A DNA stretch of 46,425 nucleotides from Anaerolineaceae bacterium (GCA_003563055.1 PWSY01000096.1:1-46425), one strand, 5' to 3'. Counted from the stretch's first letter, positions 7,255 through 16,072 are shown. A program made the numbers and translations. The notes: generated by a model not told the origin, from the letters alone.

Positions 7255-8715
7255 TTAAGGCAGTTCTTGAGGATATCTATAGGTGATGTTCAGCCAGTAT
7301 GGTCGAATAAAGTGATACGGGTCACTGCCATTCATTTTTGGTGAATTATCCAGGATGTTGACCGTGGCATATATACCAGACTCAATGTCATCTTGCAGGG
7401 CGCCCATGGACATCAATTTTGCAAGAGGCGATAAGCTACTGATGGCGGTATTGCGAATATTTAACCCCCGCAGTTGGGTTAATGACTCCAGGAATAAATA
7501 CTGATCGCCTATTTCCACGTTTCGCATGATCAACGTGTCAAGGCGATCTAATTCCGCCAACGCCATAAATCCCTCCTCAACCGGGTTGGAATGGATGTTC
7601 AGATATATCAGGTTGACCAACCCCCCCAATGGGGTCAAATCCTGAATACTGTTGTTCCTGAGGTTTAAGTGGCGCAAATTTATTAGGTATTTTAATGGGT
7701 CGACATGAGTGATTTGATTATCGCGCAGGTCCAACGTTTCAAGCGCTTGAAGTTTCATTAAAGGTGAAATATCTTCTACCTTATTCTCTCGCAAATCCAA
7801 TATCGCCAGCTGACTTGCCTGATGTAGAAACTGAATATCTTCAATGGATGTGTTCCGCATATTGATCCGAGTTAATTCTGTCAGATCAGCCAACACATCA
7901 GCGTTTTTGCCAATGGATACATTTCTCATGATCAGCGTATCCAAACCTGTAAAGCGGGACAAGACTTCCCAGCCAGTGTCAATCGGGTTGGTATGAATAT
8001 TTAGATAGACCAAATTCATCATCCCCCCTAATGGTGCAAGATCCTCAATTTCATTTTCACGCAGGTTGAGTTGCTCCAGGGCAGTTAAGCGATGGAGATC
8101 TTCAACGTTGGTTAAGCGATTCTCAGATAGGTCCAACACCCTCAGGTTCTCAAGAGAAGTCAATGGGGTCACATCAGCAATATGGTTATCGCGTAAATCA
8201 AGCACCTCCAGATGCGCTAATTCGCCCACCAATTGGATATCTGATAATCTAATCCTGGAACCATCTTCAATATCTAGGACATTATGTCGTAAGCTGAGGG
8301 CCACCAAAGGAAGGTGCGTGATTTGATCAAAATTAACCACATCCAGGTGAATGATTTCATTATTTCTCAGATTAAGGTTGTGCAATAAGTGCAGTTCGGC
8401 CAATGGTGCCAGGTCTTCTACATGATTATCATGTAAATTCAAAACCTTTAAATTACCAAGTGCCTCGATGCCTTCTAAACGCCTGATACCCATCCCGGAG
8501 GCATCCAGCTCGGTGATTGTGAGCAAATTTTGCTTTAAAAGAGGTCCTTCTCGCACATCAAGCACCTCCCGCACAGCTGCTTCCAATCGCAGGTCAGCAA
8601 AGTCCACAGTGGAGATTGTTGGCTGACAGGCGGGCATCACCATACCCAACCCAAGCATTAATACCACGCTGATAATCAGGCTTATGGAAAGAGGATAAAT
8701 ATTTTTTTCTGCCAT
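7255..8715 (-). CDS. Leucine-rich-repeat surface lipoprotein
   Basis: About 486 residues. The N-terminus has a hydrophobic export segment ending in MVMPAC, close to a lipobox, so the protein is probably a lipid-anchored or secreted surface protein. The rest is a run of about 22-residue leucine-rich repeats of the SDS22/internalin type (pattern L..L.LR.N.I.D..PL), with no enzyme motifs. Two long blocks of about 135 residues, each starting with a LEVLDLRDN-like repeat and containing NLVYLNIH.NP and LDTLIMRNV, are clearly duplicates (about 170-300 and 305-435). The C-terminus (about 440-486) is not LRR. I choose ATG 8715 because the TTG at 8721 adds only two residues and has no ribosome site. 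It probably mediates protein-protein contact outside the cell; the partner is unknown. Confidence 0.82.
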   Translation of the reverse strand: MAEKNIYPLSISLIISVVLMLGLGMVMPACQPTISTVDFADLRLEAAVREVLDVREGPLLKQNLLTITELDASGMGIRRLEGIEALGNLKVLNLHDNHVEDLAPLAELHLLHNLNLRNNEIIHLDVVNFDQITHLPLVALSLRHNVLDIEDGSRIRLSDIQLVGELAHLEVLDLRDNHIADVTPLTSLENLRVLDLSENRLTNVEDLHRLTALEQLNLRENEIEDLAPLGGMMNLVYLNIHTNPIDTGWEVLSRFTGLDTLIMRNVSIGKNADVLADLTELTRINMRNTSIEDIQFLHQASQLAILDLRENKVEDISPLMKLQALETLDLRDNQITHVDPLKYLINLRHLNLRNNSIQDLTPLGGLVNLIYLNIHSNPVEEGFMALAELDRLDTLIMRNVEIGDQYLFLESLTQLRGLNIRNTAISSLSPLAKLMSMGALQDDIESGIYATVNILDNSPKMNGSDPYHFIRPYWLNITYRYPQELP

Positions 8716-8773
8716 TAGCAATCACCCAACCAAGTAATCAATCAAACGCTTCTATGAAATACCAATAAAAACC

Positions 8774-8843
8774 GTAGCTACGCAGTCTGCAAAGGGAAAT
8801 TGGGGGTTTGGTGTGGCGGCGAAGCAGCCACACCAAACCCCCA
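8774..8843. repeat. Dispersed repeat copy A with 17-bp perfect hairpin
   Basis: Within the 313-bp gap 8716-9028, which has no gene. Bases 8774-8817 resemble 35900-35942 (both begin GTA-CTAC-CAGTCT and run into TTGGGGG). In this copy TGGGGG...GTGGC (8801-8817) is followed by its exact reverse complement (8827-8843) around GGCGAAGCA, giving a 17-bp perfect stem. No T-tract follows on either strand, so it is not a classical terminator. It is probably a small non-autonomous mobile or REP-like element. The rest of the gap shows nothing I recognise. Confidence 0.55.
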
Positions 8844-9028
8844 TCCTTCAGCAGCAGGGCTTCTTGATTAGTTACCAAAAACGAAATAATTCATGTCAAT
8901 TTCATTTTCTATGAGATGTTTCTGTTAAGTATTTTACCGTTTCATTGTGTAAAGATAAAATCCATGCTATTCACATGTATGAAGTGAAGTGGTATAAAAT
9001 AGGTCTCAGATTTATCAGGTTAGGAAAC

Positions 9029-9856
9029 ATGGATTATCATAAAACTACATGGCGTGTTATTGAACATTCCCCCAGCAAAGGCGCCTGGAATATGGCCGTG
9101 GATGAGGCAATATTGGAATCAGTTTATGCCGGTGACTCACCGGCCACATTAAGGCTATACGCATGGCATCCCGCCTGCCTCTCACTGGGCCATGCACAAC
9201 CTTATTCAGAAGTGAATACCGAGGTCCTCACTGAAAAAGGCTGGGATGTTGTCCGGCGTCCCACAGGCGGTCGGGCTATCCTCCATGTGGATGAATTGAC
9301 CTATTCGGTCATCACTCCAGAAACCGAGCCGAGGATGAGCGGCGGTGTGATGCAGAGTTACCTGCGCCTCTCTGAGGCATTATTGGAAAGTCTGAAAATG
9401 ATGGGGCTGACACCTCAAGCCAGTAAGTCTAAAAGCCATTCAAAACCTGAAATGCCCAACCCGGTGTGTTTTGAAGTGCCTTCTTATTATGAGATCACTG
9501 TTAATGGGAAAAAATTAATCGGATCTGCCCAGGCTCGACGCAAAGAAGGCATCCTGCAGCATGGCACGCTGCCTTTAACCGGTGACCTGACCCGCATTAT
9601 TTCCGCACTACGTTTTAAGGATACCGGGATTCAAGCCCGTGCAAGTCAACGTTTGCTTGACCGGGCCACCACGGTTGAACGCGAACTCGATCATACCCCC
9701 ACATGGAAACAGGCCAGCCACGCTTTCCAAGAATCATTTAAAAATGTGCTAAATCTGGACCTTGCCCCAGGTAAACTGACTGGGAAAGAAAAGGAAAGAG
9801 CACAAGAGCTCCTCAAGGAAAAATATGCGCATCCATCCTGGACAGAACGGATCTAA
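9029..9856 (+). CDS. LipM/LplA-type octanoyltransferase or lipoate-protein ligase
   Basis: 275 residues of the biotin/lipoate protein ligase fold. Key blocks: NMAVDEAIL (residues 21-29), the RRPTGGRAILH acyl-adenylate/acyl-binding loop (76-86), Lys161-Lys162 in VNGKKLIGSAQAR (158-170) and QHG (177-179). A cysteine at 147 in the NPVCFEVPS segment matches the position of the catalytic cysteine of LipM-type octanoyltransferases, so octanoyl transfer from acyl carrier protein is the favoured role; plain lipoate ligation is the alternative. Either activity would work with LipA. I set the start at ATG 9029, preceded by AGGAA, because an upstream GTG at 8945 adds 28 unrelated residues. The 3' end overlaps the next gene by 32 bp. 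Confidence 0.85.
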   Translation: MDYHKTTWRVIEHSPSKGAWNMAVDEAILESVYAGDSPATLRLYAWHPACLSLGHAQPYSEVNTEVLTEKGWDVVRRPTGGRAILHVDELTYSVITPETEPRMSGGVMQSYLRLSEALLESLKMMGLTPQASKSKSHSKPEMPNPVCFEVPSYYEITVNGKKLIGSAQARRKEGILQHGTLPLTGDLTRIISALRFKDTGIQARASQRLLDRATTVERELDHTPTWKQASHAFQESFKNVLNLDLAPGKLTGKEKERAQELLKEKYAHPSWTERI

Positions 9857-10964
9857 AATACCTATCTCCAATTATGCCGGTGGCTTTAAGGTCACATTGA
9901 TAGGAATCCTGTTACTCGGACTGATAGTCAATCTGTGTGCTGCCTGCACACCTGAACCGCCGCCGGCAACCCCCACCGAACCCGTATCCCCCACCCTGAC
10001 TGTTAGCTACTTGCCAACCATTGAACACACCCCAACACCAAGGCCGACGGCCACACCAACTTTGCCGCCATTAACCACCGAGGGGAATCCCGTCACGATT
10101 GGCTTTATCCTCCCACCAGAAGACACTTCTGCCATCCAGGCTGCAGAAGACCTGGTAGCATTAATTTCAAAAGACACTGGCTATGAAATAGAAAGTTTGC
10201 TCTATGCGGATTTTAACGCCCTGTCAACAGCTATTATGTCAGGGGATGTGCATCTTTTCTGGTTGGGCCCGATGGAATATCTTTACCTGCATTCTGAAGG
10301 GTATGCTCAGGTCATCCTTTTAACCAATCACCTGGGAGTGTACGCGTACAGCATCCAATTTATGACAAACACCTTCAGTAATTTTGCACCCTACTTTGAC
10401 CCAGAAAAAAACCAGAGCAGTAGTGACTCAATAACAGCCTTACAGCAATTTTCTGGCACGCGGCCCTGCTTAATCAACCCGGATTCCATCCCTGGCCATT
10501 ATGTTCCGCTTGGCCTGCTTGCAGGCGCCAGCACCCCCACTCTTGACCCGGTCTACACCTATAACTACAATGCCACTATCCGAGCATTATATATTCAAGG
10601 TATATGTGACTTTGGAGTCAGTTACGCAACAATAGGAGACCCGTTGACCGCCAGTGATATCATTGAAAACTTACCAGATGCCCAGGATCAAATTGTGGTA
10701 ATCTGGCGGTCGGATAACATTATCCCCAATGTAAACTTGTCGGCCGCAACCAATTTACCAACGCATATCCGCTACCGCTTACAGGAAGCAATTATAAACC
10801 TGGTAGAAAGCCCTCAGAACTTATCCCTTTTAAGTAAAGCCCTAAACTATGATGTAGAAGCTCTCAGAACAGTTAACGACCCATTTTATAATCCACTGCG
10901 GGCTGTCTTAATCCCCCTCGAGTTGGACTTTGAGGCAATTACCCACCAAGAAATGAACCCATGA
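9825..10964 (+). CDS. PhnD-like periplasmic-binding lipoprotein
   Basis: 379 residues. It has a short basic N-terminus, a hydrophobic export segment (about 23-37) and a lipobox-like NLCAAC, with the likely lipidated cysteine at 41. A Pro/Thr-rich linker follows (about 43-88), then a type-II periplasmic binding domain of the phosphate/phosphite/phosphonate (PhnD-like) family: TIGFILPPED, FWLGPMEYLYL and the hinge-like segment RPCLINPDSIPGHYVPLGLL. No permease or ATPase of an ABC importer is next to it, so it may be a stand-alone sensor or serve a distant transporter. The ATG lies inside the 3' end of the acyltransferase gene, suggesting coupled translation, and its stop overlaps the next start as ATGA. 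Confidence 0.8.
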   Translation: MRIHPGQNGSKIPISNYAGGFKVTLIGILLLGLIVNLCAACTPEPPPATPTEPVSPTLTVSYLPTIEHTPTPRPTATPTLPPLTTEGNPVTIGFILPPEDTSAIQAAEDLVALISKDTGYEIESLLYADFNALSTAIMSGDVHLFWLGPMEYLYLHSEGYAQVILLTNHLGVYAYSIQFMTNTFSNFAPYFDPEKNQSSSDSITALQQFSGTRPCLINPDSIPGHYVPLGLLAGASTPTLDPVYTYNYNATIRALYIQGICDFGVSYATIGDPLTASDIIENLPDAQDQIVVIWRSDNIIPNVNLSAATNLPTHIRYRLQEAIINLVESPQNLSLLSKALNYDVEALRTVNDPFYNPLRAVLIPLELDFEAITHQEMNP

Positions 10965-11620
10965 GTCCCCTCCAAAAGATCATCCGTTTTTTATTTCACC
11001 TGGCCATTTACTTGGCTATTGGAAGCCTGATTCTAACAGGTCTGCTGCGAGTCGGCATATTATTATTTGGCCGGCCTAAAACTTTTATAGCGCATGAGTC
11101 CCCGGATGCGCCCGTGGCTCTGGTTTTAGGCGCTGGTCTCAACCGGGATGGGTCACCTGGCGTAGTGCTTCAAGACCGAGTCAGGACAGCTGTAGATTTA
11201 TATTTCGCCGGGTCAGTCGAAAAAATTTTGATGAGTGGTGATAACAGCAGTGTCTATTACGATGAACCAGGCGCAATGAAAGCTTATGCTCTTCTACTTG
11301 GGGTTCCAGAATCCGATATCGTGCTTGATTTTGCAGGCAGGCGTACCTACGACAGCTGTTACCGGGCCCGGGCAATATTTGGGTTGGAAAAGGTAGTCAT
11401 TGTCACGCAATCTTTCCACCTACCACGTTCATTATTCCTTTGTAATGCTTTGGGCATCGAAGCAACAGGTGTGACAGCAGATGACGCCCATTATCGCCTC
11501 AGCAGTTACACTTTTTGGTGGGTGCGAGAGATTCTGGCGTCTGCCAAGGCTTATTGGGATGTTTTTTTCAACCATCCCCAACCATTATTAGGCCCTCCCG
11601 AACCCATCTTTCCTGATTAA
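10961..11620 (+). CDS. SanA/YdcF-like DUF218 membrane protein
   Basis: 219 residues. One N-terminal membrane segment (about 11-35) is followed by a DUF218 domain: VALVLGAGLNRDGSPG, the RVRTAVDLY helix, ILMSGDNS, YDEPGAMKAYALLLGVPESDI and the FAGRRTYDSCYRARAIFG...VVIVTQSFHLPRS block. This is the SanA pattern, linked in Escherichia coli to envelope barrier function and vancomycin sensitivity at high temperature; the biochemical activity is unknown. It overlaps the preceding gene by four bases, so the two are translated from one mRNA. Its last codons (GPPEPIFPD and stop) are the beginning of the 83-bp triplicated unit, so two extra copies of its tail lie downstream. Confidence 0.87.
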   Translation: MSPLQKIIRFLFHLAIYLAIGSLILTGLLRVGILLFGRPKTFIAHESPDAPVALVLGAGLNRDGSPGVVLQDRVRTAVDLYFAGSVEKILMSGDNSSVYYDEPGAMKAYALLLGVPESDIVLDFAGRRTYDSCYRARAIFGLEKVVIVTQSFHLPRSLFLCNALGIEATGVTADDAHYRLSSYTFWWVREILASAKAYWDVFFNHPQPLLGPPEPIFPD

Positions 11621-11837
11621 CCCATTAATACCATTTATAATCCGGTTGGCATCATTATCGCACGATGAGGCTAGGCCCTCCCGAACCCATCTTTCCTGAT
11701 TAACCCATTAATACCATTTATAATCCGGTTGGCATCATTATCGCACGATGAGGCTAGGCCCTCCCGAACCCATCTTTCCTGATTAACCCATCATTGCCAT
11801 TTATAATCCGGTTGGCATCATTATTGCACGATGAGGC
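11589..11837 (+). repeat. 83-bp unit repeated three times in tandem
   Basis: Units at 11589-11671, 11672-11754 and 11755-11837. The first two are identical; the third differs at four bases (three around 11790-11799, one near 11825). Each unit contains the last ten codons of the sanA-like gene with stop, a TATAAT box, and GATGAGG, which in the third copy is the ribosome site of the HD gene. The duplication therefore multiplies the whole intergenic control region. There are no spacers between units, so it is not a CRISPR array. Confidence 0.97.
11780..11807 (+). promoter_or_regulatory. Promoter-like element upstream of HD gene (third repeat copy)
   Basis: TATAAT (11802-11807) with TGATTA as a possible -35 (11780-11785) at 16 bp. 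The -10 is consensus, the -35 poor. The same pair occurs at 11614-11641 and 11697-11724, so up to three start points could drive the HD gene. Confidence 0.45.
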
Positions 11838-11841
11838 TTAT

Positions 11842-12420
11842 ATGATGAATAGAAAAGAAGCATTATCCATTCTCCACAAATATATCAAGAATCCCAACCT
11901 CATCAAGCATATGCTGGCAGTTGAAGCAGCCATGCGTTTTTACGCTCGCCAGTATGGCGAGGATGAAGAAAAATGGGCTGTGACCGGTTTGCTGCACGAT
12001 TTTGACTGGGAAATACATCCCACCATGGAGGAACACCCTCTGGCGGGTGAACCTATCTTGCGTGAGCATAATGTCCCCGAAGAGATCATCCAGGCAGTAC
12101 TCAGCCATGCACCGCATTCGGGCATTGCCCGTGAGAGTCTAATGGAGAAAGCGCTTTTTGCATGTGACGAAATCACCGGTCTGATTATCGCTGTAGCCCT
12201 CGTCCGTCCATCTCGGGCACTTTACGATCTTAAACCAAAATCTGTCAAAAAGAAATGGAAGGACAAATCATTTGCAGCAGGGGCTAACAGGGAAGAAATT
12301 AAACAGGGTGCCGCAGAATTAGGGGTTGATCTTTGGGAACACGTAGGCAACGTAATCAAAGCTATGCAACCCATTGCAGGTGAACTGGGTCTGGCTGAGC
12401 AACCGGTGGACAATCCTTGA
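11842..12420 (+). CDS. HD-domain phosphohydrolase-like protein
   Basis: 192 residues. Histidine 23, HD at 52-53 (LLHDFDWE) and the later HPLAGEPILRE and SHA segments form the metal-binding pattern of the HD superfamily, in the small stand-alone class often annotated as HDIG/YqeK-like hydrolases. A phosphatase or nucleotidase activity is likely; the substrate is unknown. The C-terminal part (SRALYDLKPKSVKKKWKDKSF) is conserved in this subclass as I remember it. Start: ATG 11842 (or 11845), 5-8 nt after GAGG that lies at the end of the third 83-bp repeat; the reading frame also extends upstream to a TTG inside the repeat, which is unlikely to be used. The stop is 8 bp before the next gene, indicating an operon. 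Confidence 0.82.
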   Translation: MMNRKEALSILHKYIKNPNLIKHMLAVEAAMRFYARQYGEDEEKWAVTGLLHDFDWEIHPTMEEHPLAGEPILREHNVPEEIIQAVLSHAPHSGIARESLMEKALFACDEITGLIIAVALVRPSRALYDLKPKSVKKKWKDKSFAAGANREEIKQGAAELGVDLWEHVGNVIKAMQPIAGELGLAEQPVDNP

Positions 12421-12428
12421 GGATGTGA

Positions 12429-13529
12429 ATGATGACGCTTACTGGCAAAGGTTACTTTATCTGGATGGTGAGACACTGTGAAAAAGGCGATCCTGATCGT
12501 ATCGCGGCTTTGGCAAAAGAGGCTAACCTCACGCATGTCCTGATCAAGGTAGCTGACGGCGCTTTTCCCTATAACATTGACCTGGAAAATGGTTTTGATT
12601 ATGTGCGTCCGGTCGTTAAAAAATTACATAGTCAAAATATCTCGGTTTGGGGATGGCACTATGTCTATGGTGACTATCCAGAACAAGAAGCTGAGATTGC
12701 TGTTAAACGCTCACTCGAACTGGGTTTAGATGGGTACGTGGTTAATGCTGAAGCGCAATATAAAACGCCTGCCAAAGCCCCAGCAGCCTCTCGCTATATG
12801 CGTATTTTACGCAGCAACCTTGGCACAACTCCCCTTGCTTTAAGCTCGTATCGTTTCCCTTCATTTCACATGGATTTACCGTGGAAACAATTTCTGGAAC
12901 GATGTGACTATAATATGCCCCAGATTTATTGGATGAAATCACATAACAATGCTGGGGCACAGTTACAGCGCTGCATCAATGAATTCAGGAACATCCATCC
13001 ACACCGCCCGATTATACCCACCGGCCCAACTTTCAAAGAACACGGCTGGATCCCGCAAAAAAGTGAGTTAATCGAGTTCCTCCAGGTAGCCAGGAAATTG
13101 CGGATTCCGGCCGTCAACTTCTGGTTCTGGGAAGGCTGCCGCCGTGACCTGCCCCATTTTTGGGATATCGTGCGGGACTATCCTTTTGACGCGCCAAGCT
13201 CAAACACCAGTTTGCCAGGTCGCTATATTGACGTCATCAATAGTATGGATGTGTCAAAGTTACTTAACTTGTATTCAGATTCGGCTGTGCACATCCGAAG
13301 AGAAGGTGTCATCCAGGGAAAGCAAGCCATTCACGAATATTTTTCTTCTTTTATTAACCTTTATGCAGACTGCGTATTTTCACTATTGAGTGAATCCAAC
13401 AATGGGAGTGTTTTTAACTTTCAGTGGCGGGCATCCGATAAGACAGGAGCCCGATTAATGGGACGAGACACCATCGGCCTGAGTGACCAGAAGATACGAT
13501 ATCATTATTCTTTTATTAAAGAAATTTAA
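12429..13529 (+). CDS. TIM-barrel protein fused to an NTF2/SnoaL-like domain
   Basis: 366 residues; no exact family recognised. Residues 1-265 look like a beta/alpha barrel of the glycoside-hydrolase type: repeated strand patterns such as HVLIKVADG, VWGWHYVYGD, GYVVNAE, PLALSSYR, YNMPQIYWM and PIIPTGPTF, with acidic residues (D/E) at strand ends. Residues about 275-366 look like an NTF2/SnoaL-like domain (MDVSKLLNLYSDSAVHIRREGVIQGKQAIHEYFSS split, then FNFQWRASDK and IGLSDQKIRYHYSFI), a fold that usually binds small ligands or aids dimerisation. No signal peptide is seen, so it is likely cytosolic. GAGGATG precedes tandem ATG codons, and either could be used. It is probably co-transcribed with the HD gene. 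Confidence 0.6.
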   Translation: MMTLTGKGYFIWMVRHCEKGDPDRIAALAKEANLTHVLIKVADGAFPYNIDLENGFDYVRPVVKKLHSQNISVWGWHYVYGDYPEQEAEIAVKRSLELGLDGYVVNAEAQYKTPAKAPAASRYMRILRSNLGTTPLALSSYRFPSFHMDLPWKQFLERCDYNMPQIYWMKSHNNAGAQLQRCINEFRNIHPHRPIIPTGPTFKEHGWIPQKSELIEFLQVARKLRIPAVNFWFWEGCRRDLPHFWDIVRDYPFDAPSSNTSLPGRYIDVINSMDVSKLLNLYSDSAVHIRREGVIQGKQAIHEYFSSFINLYADCVFSLLSESNNGSVFNFQWRASDKTGARLMGRDTIGLSDQKIRYHYSFIKEI

Positions 13530-13558
13530 TATCGACCTTAACCTGTTCTCATTGTCAA

Positions 13559-15988
13559 TTATGATGCCATGTCAAGTGGAATGGTCATCTCGACGATAGC
13601 ATCACCCTTCTTTAAATCAATGACTTTATCGCCGCGTTGTATTCGTTGACGATCAGGCGCATCCGTTACACGAATCAACCGGCTGGCAGCTTCTTTGAAA
13701 TGTAATACGCCGTTATGGGTCAATAAGCCCACCATCATCCCAACAATATACTCCTCTTTGGCCAGCTTCCAGGCAATAACGCCTAAACCATAACGTCCCT
13801 GTGTGGGGAATATAGCAGGTGTCATTCTTTTCGCATTGCCAAGATTGCTGACCATGAGAAGTTCACCGCGCCGGGAAGCTACACCTGCACCAACAACCTC
13901 ATCATCATCTTTTAGCTTGATCCCATTTACACCGGCTGCCACCAGGCCCATTGGGCGTGCTTCTTCTTCATTAAATCGGATCCCCATACCTTGCTTCGTA
14001 ACTAAAACGACATCATCATCCCCATCCGTGAATAATAATGAACAAATTGCATCGCCATCATTAATTTTTACCAAATTAAACAAGTTTGCAGATGGCCCAG
14101 GAAGGTCACAAAGCTTTGATCGTTTGATCATTCCCTGGCGGCTCACACTCATGATATAGCCATTATCATCATCAAGATTCACTGGCAATGAGAACAACAA
14201 CTTTAGTGGCTGCTCAGATGTAAACGACGTAATTGCCGAGATGGGGACACCTTTTTCCAATTCGCCCGCAATCGGCAGGGCATGGACAGATAGCGCTGCA
14301 GCTTCTCCATTTTCTGCCACAATGAACACTGTCTGGTGCGTGGTTGTACGTAAAACCATCTTTGGTGCGCCAAGGCCCCACTGGCGGAAAGACTTATCCG
14401 TATCTGTACGGGCAATCAGATGATCTTCAGAAATGGCCACCCAAACCTGCCTTTCGGGTATCACATCTGCTGTAGTCACTAAATCAACAGCCGTTTCTCC
14501 CGCTTTCATTTGGATAATTTGAGTGCGTCGTGAGTCAGCATAGCGCTCACGAACCGCCTTCAGCTCATCAATAACCACATTTCGCATCTTCTTGGCAGAA
14601 CGCAGTAAATTTTGTAATTCCTTGATTCGTTTTGAAACCTCTTTAAACTCATCCTCAATTTTTTTGCGTTCCAGGGCTGCCAGACGTCGCAAAGGCATAT
14701 CCAAAATCGCCTGTGCCTGTACCTCATCTAATGAGAATTTTCGCATCAAATTATTCCGGGCCGTCTCAACCCGTTGTGATCTGCGGATGGTATCTATGAC
14801 ATCATCAAGATGTTCCAAAGCAACCAGATAAGCTTTTAGAATATGTAATCTCTCTTTCGCTTTCCGCAGTTCAAATTCACTGCGGCGTTTAACCACTTCC
14901 AGGCGGTGGTCAATAAACACCTTGAGCGATTGTTTCAATGTCAGTTTATGTGGCTGCCCTTTTACCAGCGCCAGCATGTTAATCCCAAAAGTGCCTTGCA
15001 TGGTTGTGCGTTTATAGAGGGTCTTAAGAATCACATCGGGGTCAGCCGATTTGGATAATTCAATCACAATCCGCATACCCTGACGGTCAGATTCATCTCG
15101 CAGATCGGTGACTCCATCCAATACATCATCGCGAACAAACTCAGCGATTTTTTCAATCAGAGAAGATTTGTTGGTCATATAGGGTAATTCTGTGACAATG
15201 ATCCGCTTCCGCCCGCGGTTCATTTCCTCCACTCTCACCCGAGCCCGCATCCGCACCCGTCCTTTTCCACTACCATAAGACTGTGCCAGGGTCTCTGTCC
15301 GATCATCAGTAATAATCAAGCCGCCAGTAGGGAAATCGGGGCCTTTGATGTGTTTCATCAGGTCTTCCACGCCAATATCATCAATTTTGGTCCAATTCTC
15401 CAACATCATCACCAATGCATCCACAACCTCCCCCAGGTTATGCGGCGGGATATTGGTCGCCATGGCAACGGCGATCCCCGAAGCCCCATTTACCAGTAAA
15501 TTGGGGATGGAAGCTGGCAAAACCAATGGCTCTTCCAAGGACCCATCAAAGTTCTCAGCAAAATCAACTGTGTCCATACCTAACTGCTGGATGATGTCCA
15601 TTGATATTTCGGTCAACCGGGCTTCGGTATAGCGCATCGCGGCTGGGGGGTCACCGTCAACACTGCCAAAATTTCCCTGGCCTTCTACCAGCATGTAACG
15701 CTGTGAAAATTCCTGAGCTAGGCGTGCCATAGCATCATAAACAGCCATATCTCCATGAGGATGATACTTTCCTAAGACCTCACCCACTATCCTGGCTGAC
15801 TTTTTAAAAGCAGAACCTGACCTGAGCCCCATATCAAACATTGCATATAATATTCGTCGTTGGACAGGCTTCAGACCATCCCTGGCGTCAGGCAGCGCTC
15901 TGGAAACAATCACACTCATTGCATAATCAAGGTATGATTGCTGCATTTCATCATTGATATTAATAGGACGAACAATACCTAAATCCAT
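13559..15988 (-). CDS. gyrA: Type IIA topoisomerase subunit A (gyrase/topo IV)
   Basis: 809 residues with the complete subunit A plan: winged-helix breakage domain (about 1-150) with catalytic tyrosine 120 in [11 protein letters not shown], tower and coiled coil (about 330-490), and a C-terminal beta-pinwheel (about 500-805). It cuts and rejoins duplex DNA together with a GyrB/ParE partner not present here. Two departures: the quinolone-site serine is methionine ([10 protein letters not shown], residues 76-85), and the canonical GyrA box QRRGGKG is replaced by FRQWGLGA (534-541) in the first blade, with only a degenerate TQGRYGLG near 729. Loss of the box suggests reduced supercoiling, so a topo IV-like role is possible. 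The start ATG is preceded by AGGAGGAG. It is convergent with the TIM-barrel gene. Confidence 0.9.
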   Translation of the reverse strand: MDLGIVRPININDEMQQSYLDYAMSVIVSRALPDARDGLKPVQRRILYAMFDMGLRSGSAFKKSARIVGEVLGKYHPHGDMAVYDAMARLAQEFSQRYMLVEGQGNFGSVDGDPPAAMRYTEARLTEISMDIIQQLGMDTVDFAENFDGSLEEPLVLPASIPNLLVNGASGIAVAMATNIPPHNLGEVVDALVMMLENWTKIDDIGVEDLMKHIKGPDFPTGGLIITDDRTETLAQSYGSGKGRVRMRARVRVEEMNRGRKRIIVTELPYMTNKSSLIEKIAEFVRDDVLDGVTDLRDESDRQGMRIVIELSKSADPDVILKTLYKRTTMQGTFGINMLALVKGQPHKLTLKQSLKVFIDHRLEVVKRRSEFELRKAKERLHILKAYLVALEHLDDVIDTIRRSQRVETARNNLMRKFSLDEVQAQAILDMPLRRLAALERKKIEDEFKEVSKRIKELQNLLRSAKKMRNVVIDELKAVRERYADSRRTQIIQMKAGETAVDLVTTADVIPERQVWVAISEDHLIARTDTDKSFRQWGLGAPKMVLRTTTHQTVFIVAENGEAAALSVHALPIAGELEKGVPISAITSFTSEQPLKLLFSLPVNLDDDNGYIMSVSRQGMIKRSKLCDLPGPSANLFNLVKINDGDAICSLLFTDGDDDVVLVTKQGMGIRFNEEEARPMGLVAAGVNGIKLKDDDEVVGAGVASRRGELLMVSNLGNAKRMTPAIFPTQGRYGLGVIAWKLAKEEYIVGMMVGLLTHNGVLHFKEAASRLIRVTDAPDRQRIQRGDKVIDLKKGDAIVEMTIPLDMAS

Positions 15989-16006
15989 AACTACTCCTCC
16001 TGTCCA

Positions 16007-16035
16007 ATCTTATGCCCATTACTGACAGGCGTCAA
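16007..16035 (-). promoter_or_regulatory. Promoter for gyrA
   Basis: Minus strand: -35 TTGACG (16030-16035) and -10 TAAGAT (16007-16012) at 17 bp. The start point would be about 12 nt before the ATG, leaving just enough room for AGGAGGAG. Confidence 0.72.
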
Positions 16036-16072
16036 GAAAGCCGTTGTGAGAACATATGTTTCATTATATCAT

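Noticed and set aside
8801-8843. Rho-independent terminator
   Set aside because: The stem is strong, but no T-tract follows on either strand and similar sequence occurs elsewhere without the second arm.
8945-9028. Upstream extension of the acyltransferase from GTG 8945
   Set aside because: The added 28 residues show no family similarity and AGGAA sits directly before ATG 9029.
11589-11837. CRISPR array
   Set aside because: The 83-bp units abut directly without spacers and include coding sequence; they are a tandem duplication.
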